Shown here: positions 55,615 to 64,000 of the stretch, in pieces
Position numbering within the stretch: the stretch's first letter is position 1
Layout of the letters: each line of letters starts with the position of its first letter
Assembly (NCBI GenBank): GCA_020747065.1
Contig: JAGMVK010000029.1
Location: 186,001-250,000, forward strand
DNA from: Cadophora sp. MPI-SDFR-AT-0126
Lineage: Eukaryota; Ascomycota; Leotiomycetes; Helotiales; Ploettnerulaceae
Direction: 5' to 3'
Length of the DNA: 64,000 bases
The notes under the pieces: model-generated
Database searches by the model: none
Told to the model about the DNA's origin: nothing
Seen by the model: the letters and a program-made list of their open reading frames with translations, nothing else
Program-made: the position numbers and the translations under genes

Positions 55615-57274
55615 AAAGAAACCTTACAATGATGCGGCCAATCTTCTGCGTAGATGGATTTCCAGATCAGTGGCAATACCAACAACAAGGGCGACACCGT
55701 TTTTGTGGTAAACTCCTTCCCCAAGGGATCAAGGGATAGGGTTTAGGCTAATTTTGAGAGAAGGGCCGAAACCTACGTCCGTGGCGGAGTAGGATTTGTT
55801 GGAACTGTTTGTTGGAACTGTTATATGCAGCTTCTTATGTGCCCAATCCTTTGCTCCCTATTGTCTGAATACCATTACCCGATCATGTTCTTCATACATT
55901 GCAACTTCGAACTAGAGCGATAATTGCAGAAAAAGACGAATTGGGAGAGCTCGAATTGTAGTTGCATGGAAGCCTGAATGAATGAGGAATGAATGAGTTT
56001 ATTTGGCAATCCACAGCTTTTGGTCCCCTCAGTTGCGTTTTATAGTCCGGCCGCGCCGCCAGGAAGAGACCACTTTCAGGCACTGCCGCAAAGTCAATAA
56101 TGCCATCGGGATGAAGCACCTGAGGAGCACCTACCGAGGTAGGTGGCTCTGTACACAGAGCCCCATAACAGCGTTGAACACAAAGCTTATTTAGATTAAA
56201 TGCCTAGGCTCGGCGAGTGCTTGTTCAGAATTTGTGTCACCTTCTTGAGACAATATGTTCTCCGATGATCTGTGTTCGTCTACTTGATAGAGAAGGGCCT
56301 TTGTTGCTTAGTAGATAATTGTTCGGGGTTTCTTTTTGGAGCCCCATTTTATCAGCACCGTAGGTCAAGTCTAAAGTCTATTACTACCAAGTTTCATCTG
56401 AAGCTCACTTGTGCATTGGGTTGACGTTCATCAAAGGTCGCAATGTGAGCTGAAAGCTTCGTGCTCCTCCATAATTTACCAACTGCTGTCAAGAAAGAAG
56501 GAAGTTCCAGATGCGGCATGGTTTTATCACATATTCTGCAGAAGTGCATACCAACAGTCGAAATTCTGAAGCTCGACAAAACTCTATTCTCCTCCAGACG
56601 GTCGTACAAGAGTACAAATAAGTAATGGCTGTATCTAAAGGCCTGCAACCAACAAATCGTATCTGCGAGTTGGCCAACAGAAAGGACATGAACTCTACCG
56701 TATCCATAGATGGACTCAGGCCCTTGGATAGAGTGGACTGCTTCGCCTCGGCTCTGTTGGATCCAAACCTGCAGAACCCTCTCTTTCTTAGGCAGATCAC
56801 CAGGAATGTGAACGTGAAGGAAGAAGTCTTAGCTTCTCAGAGACGACATAAAAGACATGATCCCTCAGCTTTTCTTCTAAAAAGTCAAGCTTCTTGAGCA
56901 ACGAGTTTGTGAGCACAACCATTCTCCGTAGGAGCCGTTGCGCCTAACTCGATTTGTTTCGACTGCAGCAAGTCATCATCTCTAGGTCCTAGGAACAAGC
57001 TCGACTTCGGAAAGTCGAATGTTAGGTGGAGCGAGAACCTAACATTCTCATGAGTCAGTTCGTTGCTACTGTAAGTCTGCTCACCTGAATGCCACAAAGA
57101 ATCGAAGTTGATGTGAGTTCTAGCTTATCAAGTTCATCAATCCAGTGGTCAATTCAAGCATTCTCTATACAATCCTGGGACTCATCACCGCTGCAAGCTT
57201 CATCTATTCCTGTATCACCATCGAGAGAAAGATATCGCTTGAAGACGACAATAGCATCGAATTGATAACTCATC

Positions 57275-58042
57275 ATGTTGTTTTCGGCAAAGGCCCTCTT
57301 ACCTTTATTGTTGGGGAGTACCATTTGCGACGCCGCATCCACGGGAATCGCTCGGCGGAACGTGGTCGAACAAACCTCAGGACTTGAGACCCGCGTGAAT
57401 TGCGTTGGGCAGGCAAACTTCGTCGTCTACGAGTTCGTAAATGGAGACGGGGGCCGTGCTATGGTTTGTGTAAATGGGTACGTCATAGCTGGTTGTCTGG
57501 TCCTTCTGGCAACGCAGAACCAACTTTCTGCACTCTCTGCCAAGATCACCGACTGGATTAGCGGCAAAGCTCAACACGCCTCAGCTGCTGGACCACAGGT
57601 TCGCACAATTGATCGAATGTCTTGGCATCAGCTTTACAATCATACAAAGTCATCTGGGGATGTCTTCGCCAAATACACCAATGTGGCTGCCATGCGAACC
57701 AAAGCTGAGTACGATATCTCGAAAGTGGAACTCCACGAGGACGGATTCTCAGCAACAGCTACCCGCGGATCCCTGCCAGCCCTTGACAAACGGAAAGAGA
57801 ACTGCTACGAGCAAATTCATGTTCACTACTGGGCTGCCAACGGAGCTCAAGCAACAATTCTGAGCTCTGGACAGATCAACAACATGGTTTCGGCAGCTTT
57901 GGCTCAGTCTTACACTCGAAACTATGCATTGGTTTGCTTCGAGTTGACTAATAACGGAAACTGGGATGGGTTCCTCAGAGTTTGTTACAACTATAATACT
58001 GCGCAAGCTGGGTGCTTTACTTGCGGTGGGCACAACAACTAA
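57275..58042 (+). CDS. Secreted cysteine-containing protein of unknown function
   Basis: The ATG at 57275 opens a single-exon 255-aa frame. Residues 1-20 (MLFSAKALLPLLLGSTICDA) form a clear signal peptide. The mature part has about eight cysteines, including NCVGQANFVVYEF, a hydrophobic helix GYVIAGCLVLLATQNQLSAL, ENCYEQIHVHYWAANGAQAT, NYALVCFELTNNGNWDG and a CxxC end (GCFTCGGHNN). The later half looks compact and globular. A dibasic RKE near residue 170 could be a processing site but is not evidence by itself. I do not recognise the family; size and secretion fit an effector-like or cell-surface protein, which is inference. It is isolated, with 3.3 kb upstream and 2.8 kb downstream without clear genes. 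Confidence 0.65.
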   Translation: MLFSAKALLPLLLGSTICDAASTGIARRNVVEQTSGLETRVNCVGQANFVVYEFVNGDGGRAMVCVNGYVIAGCLVLLATQNQLSALSAKITDWISGKAQHASAAGPQVRTIDRMSWHQLYNHTKSSGDVFAKYTNVAAMRTKAEYDISKVELHEDGFSATATRGSLPALDKRKENCYEQIHVHYWAANGAQATILSSGQINNMVSAALAQSYTRNYALVCFELTNNGNWDGFLRVCYNYNTAQAGCFTCGGHNN

Positions 58043-60821
58043 ATCCAAGTTTAGCACTCACGAGGGTGTCTTCCATTGGGTAGTGAGGTTTAGGGAAGTG
58101 GGGGGGATAATCAGGACTGATTGTGTTCTGAAGCCTGCGCCATCTTGTCAACCAACCCTTTGCCTATGCTGCTCCTTACTTTGCAGTTCTCTTTCTGCCC
58201 TTCATATTCTCTCATTCATTCATGGACTAGCCTGATCACCTAGATATCCAATTTGTATCTTCAACAGCTTTATCTGAATTACAAAGTTTGTTCAACCAAA
58301 CATCTTTTTGGACCTCATGTAGTCTAATGAACAAGTGACAACAGTTCAGGAGTATATGTGTACGCAGTCAGGCTAAATCAGCTTGCTCTGGATATTGTAA
58401 TCTTTTGGTCCAGATAACGGAGTTGGTGTGATCTTAACCTCAGCTACATTAAATCAAATATAGGCTGACACAGAATCACTTAAGTGTTCTACTTGCCACA
58501 GACCCTCCGTTACGTACGTTGGCGTGGTTCATTCGATGTGTTACATAAGAGAGGGGAAATCTTCGCTTTGATACGCCCATCTCGTCTCTATTTCACTGGA
58601 TCACTAGAAGGCCCTCCTACTCAAAGGTCCTCCCGGCCTCTAATGCGCCACCGAAACCCTCAAAGACGTATCTCTTCTTATATCTTGCTAATCTAATTCT
58701 CTACTGGTCACAGCCAGATGCCTCATACATGAATCGCAGTGTCAACGGTACGGCTTGCCCTAGAACCACGGTGTACCTTCCTTCCGATATTGCAACTAGA
58801 CATCGGTCAAGGATGTTTGATCAGAAGGAGTCTCGTATGTTGACAGCGGCGCAACTTGGAATGGGGAGCCAGATTGAGGATTCGTAGTCCAGGTATCAGA
58901 CGCAGAGGCAATGGAGTATGTATAGATTAAGGGTTGTCCGGCTTGGAGTGCGCCTACTTTTCGGGTAAGATCTTTCTTGTTCGTGATTTTGTCAGCTCAT
59001 TGCTCTCTGGATATGCGTATTTTGACGTGCCGTTATTGACATATTGTTTATATGATTTCTGGATGTTGGCCAATAACCCCCAAATAAAGATCTATGATTG
59101 GTATGCTAGACTGTAAAGAATATGTTGATGTTATCGGTCTTTGGTATAAGGAAGGTGGTATAGCACCAGAACTTGTTTTACAGAAAGATTTTCTGCTAAG
59201 TTGCTTCAAAGCATGCATCTAAAAAGTAGAAATACAGTAGCAATCTAAGAAAAAAGCAAGTACACTGCCGGATCTCTCATCTTTCAATGATCACCGTTAA
59301 ATGATCATCGTTTAATGGTCGACAATGCCTAAATTTCAGTGACGTTGGAAGCCAAGGGCGTTTGTTGAGTGCGGGTAAACATTGACCCCGCCACAAAGAA
59401 AACAAACCGGTGGAACGGTAAACGAGACTTTAGCGCGGGGTTCCGTTGGCTGCAAGCTCTCCACATGTCATACGACGACACCTCCCGGTCTTGGATTCAG
59501 AAGCAAACTTCACAGAGCCTCAAGTTCCCTTGCTTTGAGCTGCAGAAATGCGACGTGCAACAGATATACAGATAAATATGCTTGTCATGTGACTAAAATC
59601 TTTTTTCTCTGAATCCCCTTCAAACTGTCAGCAAGCGTATGATCGTTCCGCTGCTATTCGCTGGAAGCCAACGAACATGATTGGCCTTGAGTCGAGTCCC
59701 GACCAGCCGTGATCTGGCCAAGGCAGGTCGTGAAGAGTGTCAGCCGTCCCCCGCTCGCTGTTGATCACCTTGCCTGCTTTCACCCTCTGTTCAAAGTTTG
59801 AACCATTACTCGTCCCGTTGCAGTAGTCTCAAGGATTTGATCAGAAAATAATAGTTTTGAGATCTAGGACGGCACGCTTCCAAGCGAAAGAAGTCATACC
59901 CACCAGCTCTTGTTGACGGATGAAGTTGTCAGCTCGTCTCCCCCTGACTGGGACAATTTGCATCCCGAGTTTAGGGAAGCTTTTTGCGACATGCAACAGA
60001 AATTTACGAGTGGCAGATCCTCGGCGAGAGGCATCACCAGTCAGCTTCACACAGCCAATCAAGGTACTCGGCTATCTCATCTTCTCCTTGTCCCGTCCTC
60101 GGCAAAGCTTCCACGCGTTGGCTCGGAGCTGGAGCCCAACCAAGCTCTCCAGCTGCAAGCCACCATTCCTGGCGCTGACTCGAGTCCAACCAATTCTTAC
60201 CCCCCCAGCTGACTACCCTTCGTGAAGGTATCCGGGAGACGGCTAAAGACTCAAGCACCCTCGTTGGATCGTACTCAGAATTATGATCCAATCAAGTGCA
60301 TCACAAATCCAGCTGATCGCGGGGTCTGGGCTCGACTAACCTATATTGATGTCGAACAACCTGGATCACGACTCTTCACTAACAAAGTAAACTAAGCTAC
60401 CCGACCCCAGTTCTCGACCATCCTAGACCGATCGAGCGATGTCCGTCCTCGGAGAAAATGAGGGGGGCGGAGATGAGGACCTTCAAGAGTGGAGCGGATG
60501 AAAACTTTGCCATCAGCAGCACGCACTGCAGTGGGGGAAGGGCGACAGATGGGGAAGGGGAGAGAATGTTCACCGCCGAGGCGAGAGAGCTACTTTAGCT
60601 GTCAGAGCTACAAAGCTGTTGTGAAAATATCGCGCGGTCAGACCGGAAGAATCATTATCTTGCCCCAGACCCCGGATTTTACATAAGATCTGGAGAACAT
60701 CCTGGGATTGGAATTGTATTTTGATCGACAGGTCATCAGCAGTCTTCACTGATATTGACTACTCAATCTATTCCTCATCGCCCCTCATTCATTGTCGAGC
60801 TTCATTCGAGTCGAGGACAAG
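58043..60821. other. Gene-poor stretch of 2.8 kb
   Basis: Several short, overlapping frames (58484-58696, 59369-59612, 59910-60225) lack domain signal. Two near-copies of ATGATCA(C/T)CGTTTAA lie side by side at 59287-59315. The last 250 bases are the likely promoter of the quinate permease gene; no qa-1F/QUTA-like site could be identified with confidence. Confidence 0.35.
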
Positions 60822-62617
60822 ATGGGTCTTTTCACCAAAGTCGAGGATCGGCCTACGCCGGCTTCAGTTTACAACTGGAGAGTCTATGCAGTTGCAGCAG
60901 TCGCTGGATCTGCTGCTGTCATGATTGGATGTAAGCAGCTTCACATAGGAGTTATCGAACATGGACTTCGCTAATTCAACTCCTCAGATGACAGCGCTTT
61001 CATCGGTACCACGATCGCGCTTCCTTCTTTCAAAGACGAATTTGGATTCGAGAAACTCTCAAAATCGGCAGTCAGCTTACTGAGCGCCAACATTGTGTCA
61101 TGCTACCAGGCAGGCGCTTTCTTCGGTGCTCTGGGTGCATACATTGTGGCGTACTTCTTGGGTCGGGCATCTGGCCTTGCCCTGTTTGCTGCTATCTTCT
61201 CTGTTGGTGCAGGTATGATGTTGGGAGCCAATGGTGACCGAGGACTTGGTTTGATCTATGGTGGACGTGTCCTTGCTGGTATTGGAGTTGGTGGTGTATC
61301 GAATCTCAGTCCCATCTACATTTCTGAGATTTCGCCACCTGCGATAAGAGGAAGACTTGTCTGCATGTTCGAACTTGGATGGCAGATTGGTGGCCTCGTT
61401 GGATTCTGGATCAACGTGAGTACATCTTCATCTCAACCAAAGGCTTTCATCTGACATCGAATAGTACGGAATCAACAAGACCATGCCCAAGTCCACCACC
61501 TCATGGATCATCCCCTTCGCTGTCCAACTTATCCCATCCGGCCTTCTCCTCATCGGAGCTTTCTGGCTTCGCGAATCTCCAAGATGGCTCATGACCAAGG
61601 GCAAGCGCGAGCAAGCCATCAAGAACCTCTGCTGGATCAGATCTCTTCCCGCCGACGACATCTACATCCAAGAGGAAGTCTATGCAATCGACCAAAACAT
61701 CGAAGGTCAAATGGCAGCTGGCGGCCTCGGATTCTGGCAACCATTCAAGCTCCTCGCTTCAAGCCGCAAGATCCAATGGCGCTTCTTCCTCGGTGGCTCC
61801 CTTTTCTTCTGGCAAAACACCTCTGGTATCAATGCCATCAACTACTATTCACCCACCATCTTCAAGTCCATTGGAATCACCGGCACAAACACCTCGCTAT
61901 TCACTACCGGTCTCTTTGGTGTCGTCAAGACTGTTTTCACGCTCATCTACCTTGTCTTCCTTATTGATCAATTCGGTAGAAGACGTCTCTTGATGATCGG
62001 TGCAGTCGGTGGTAGCGTCTGTTTGTGGTATGTTGGAGCCTACATCGCCATTGCGAAGCCTCAAGACCACCCACACACATCTCTTCCTCCATCCGGTGTC
62101 TCGGCAATCTTCTTCTTCTACCTCTGGACCGTGAGTTGCTCCCAACCATCTTCACCCCCAACCATCAACATCAACTAACATACTTCAGGCCTTCTACTCA
62201 CCTACATGGAACCCCACCCCATGGGTATATAACTCGGAGATGTTCGATCAGAACGTACGAACCCTCGCTCAGGCATTCGCAGCGGCAAACAATTGGTTTT
62301 GGAATTTCCTCGTTGCACGATTCACTCCCCAGATGTTCGATTCCATGGGCTACGGGGTGTATTTCTTCTTCGCGGCACTGATGATCTGTTCCGCCATCTT
62401 CGTATACTTCTTGCTGCCGGAGACGAAGAATATTCCGCTCGAGGGCATTGATAGACTGTTTGACAGGAGATTAAGAGCTACGGAGGCGCATCGTATTGTT
62501 TGGGCCGAGCTGAAGGAGGAAGAAGAGGCGTTGAGAGCGGGCTTGCAGAGTGGTGGCTTGGAGAAGAGGCTAAGTGTTGAGCAGGTGGAGGATAGGGGAC
62601 AGAAGCTGGACGTCTGA
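60822..62617 (+). CDS. qutD: Quinate permease (MFS sugar transporter family), QutD/QA-Y type
   Basis: Four exons (60822-60930, 60988-61415, 61465-62130, 62189-62617) give 543 aa, close to Aspergillus QutD. The N-terminus MGLFTKVEDRPTPASVYNWR and the IGYDSAFIGTTIALPSF junction (made by splicing) are typical of quinate permeases. YQAGAFFGALGAYIVAYFLG and GANGDRGLGLIYGGRVLAGI are further markers. Twelve hydrophobic segments are visible. Sugar-transporter signatures include RESPRWL after helix 6 and PETKNIPLEG after helix 12. Family members import quinate for conversion to protocatechuate; in other fungi the gene sits in a qut/qa cluster, but none of the other cluster genes is visible within this window. 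Specificity is inferred from similarity remembered from the family, not tested. Confidence 0.85.
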
Positions 62618-63611
62618 GGAGTATGGGGTTGGAGAGAGAAATATCCATGATATGAAAAAGTATCAGAACTTTCAGTGATAAATTAGATCATGATTGACTT
62701 CTAGACATGAACGAACAGAAATACAACTGTTAAACGTTTTAAAACTCGAAATATTTGCACGTGATCATATTTGAAAATTTGCTTAACACTGGCAAATTCT
62801 TTACCACCGGCCTGCAGCGATAGCTTCGTGGACATGGACAACCAGCGATGGGAATTAGACTTCGTGAAGACTTCGTGAAGACTTCGTGAAGACTTCGTGA
62901 AGACTTCGTGAAGACTTCGTGAAGGGTGATGAACACCAGGCACTGGGTTGCTCTCTTCAGCATTGAGCTTGCATCCTCGACATCGTCATGAAACCTCATC
63001 ATGTTCAGACCAGAGCAACACCCTACAATCTAGTCCATCTTTCTCCGACACTCCTTATCCCACCATGGGCATCTTTTCCCTGGGCTCAATACCCTGGCCC
63101 TCGTCGAGCAATCCCCGTTCAAAGCACACAAGGCACAGCAAGTAATATAGATCATAAAATGAAACGACCTCGAGATGGCATCCCCGAGGTCGAGATTAAC
63201 GACAGATCCTTCCCTCTCCGAACACCTGCTATCGTGGCAAACAGACAACAGCATAACGCTGCCATCCAGCCATCATCACCCGCGGCGCCACATGATTTTC
63301 TGGCGCCGTGGTGGTTTGGATGCTCTTGTCTTTTCAAAATTCCTTTCGCGCGTGAGGAAATTTTGTAGGGACGATGAATGATTAGTCAGGGATGAGGTAA
63401 GCGACAGATTTGGAATCTGGAGAGACTGATTGGTTGGAGAGATGGGAGCTTCTGCCGAGGGCCGGTGTGTTCCGTTTGTTGGACGACGACACGACATTTG
63501 AGCTCGATAGCCCAGTCGATTGAAGAGGATATCAACACCACAACCAGAGAGCGATTGACCGGCTTCTCCTCGCAGCTGTACGAATACTAAGACGACAGAC
63601 TATAAGGCAAG
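62618..63611. other. Intergenic stretch with an 11-bp minisatellite
   Basis: Contains the six-copy repeat at 62858-62923. Frames at 62948-63381 overlap on both strands and are not supported. The last part is the promoter side of the gene at 63612. Confidence 0.4.
62858..62923 (+). repeat. Tandem repeat, six exact copies of GACTTCGTGAA
   Basis: Six perfect copies of an 11-bp unit in intergenic DNA, without spacers. The perfect identity suggests recent expansion. It is not a CRISPR array. Confidence 0.9.
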
Positions 63612-64000
63612 ATGTTGGCTCAGAGAGCTACACAGCAGGCGATGCGCAGGCGTATGTTTCTTCCCCCTCCTTCCACCCATCATCCCGTTGAGCTGCAGAA
63701 AGCGGCAGGAGATCTTCTCTACAGAAAGAGATGTGTTGGAAGGACTGTAAATGTAGCAGATGCTAATTGACGATGAACAGTCGTTATGAGACCTGGTATG
63801 GCGTCGCAGATGGTGTTTAAGAAGGTCGCTGCGCCTTTGGCAGTGGGAACTTCGATGCAGACTCGGTATGTCTCCCATCAACTTCAACACCAGCTCCAAT
63901 GCCATCTATGCAATGCTGTCCAAAACAATTCTGTTCAATTCAAAAAATCGGCTTCTTCTACACAGTCGAGTCATTGCTAACACTCCTCTCACAGACCCGT
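63612..64000 (+). CDS. Partial gene running off the window, probable mitochondrial protein
   Basis: Exons 63612-63651 and 63781-63865 are joined by GT-AG, and a third exon begins at 63995 after a GCTAAC branch site and ACAG. The product so far is MLAQRATQQAMRRLVMRPGM, continuing with SQMVFKKVAAPLAVGTSMQT. It is rich in R, M and A and free of acidic residues, like a mitochondrial presequence. The protein family cannot be named from this part. The rest lies beyond 64000. Confidence 0.55.

Larger units (their letters stand above)
53934..57274. other. Gene-poor stretch of 3.3 kb
   Basis: No gene is firmly supported. The best coding-like frame is 54548-54877 minus (109 aa; VTVRVNDLDLWESAWTDC and GMWYGSLEDYDPAWDSDRDD), which has no recognised family. 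A run of 19 G lies at 55596-55614. The minus frame at 56394-56800 is unconvincing. Confidence 0.35.

Noticed and set aside
62858..62923. CRISPR-like array
   Set aside because: Units are 11 bp with no spacers, in a eukaryotic genome; a simple minisatellite.

Overview
This is eukaryotic DNA from a filamentous ascomycete (Pezizomycotina). The genes carry 45-170 nt introns with GT-AG ends and CTAAC-like branch sites. The gene families are fungal: NACHT/HET proteins, HET-C, PTH11-type receptors, a QutD-type quinate permease, a short heme-thiolate peroxygenase. A leotiomycete-like fungus is plausible, but the sequence does not fix the class. I rebuilt exon structures by eye. In 17 multi-exon genes the exon lengths sum to an exact multiple of three and end on a stop codon.

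Layout. 0-12 kb is accessory: a five-exon gene of unknown function, a 1304-aa NLR-like protein (N-terminal domain, NACHT, C-terminal degenerate HET), a frameshifted UPF1-like helicase relic, an NLR relic, and a C2H2 zinc-finger gene. 12-20 kb holds a PTH11-type seven-helix protein, a small membrane protein and, on the minus strand, a vacuolar PQ-loop transporter. 20-26 kb is gene-poor, with one convincing 81-aa protein and decayed fragments. 26-34 kb has a divergent pair (a membrane-anchored protein and a 1230-aa trypsin-fold protein whose nucleophile position is cysteine) and a secreted GH43 enzyme. 34.5-37.6 kb is het-c, whose first intron holds a large hairpin. 39-48.5 kb is a conserved block: NADH pyrophosphatase, phenolic acid decarboxylase, TFIIH helicase SSL2/XPB, CHY zinc-finger protein, proteasome subunit alpha-4, and a mitochondrial D-2-hydroxyacid dehydrogenase. 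48.6-54 kb has a membrane-anchored HET protein, the peroxygenase and a gamma-glutamylcyclotransferase-like gene. 54-60.8 kb is gene-poor apart from one secreted protein. The window ends with the quinate permease and the first exons of a gene that runs off the edge.

Two themes link the genes. Several products or relics belong to self/non-self recognition families (NACHT-HET, NLR relic, het-c, HET), although the classical het-c partner pin-c is not next to het-c. Several enzymes act on plant-derived carbon or aromatics (GH43, phenolic acid decarboxylase, peroxygenase, quinate permease), but they are dispersed and not a cluster. No rRNA, CRISPR array or convincing tRNA was seen.
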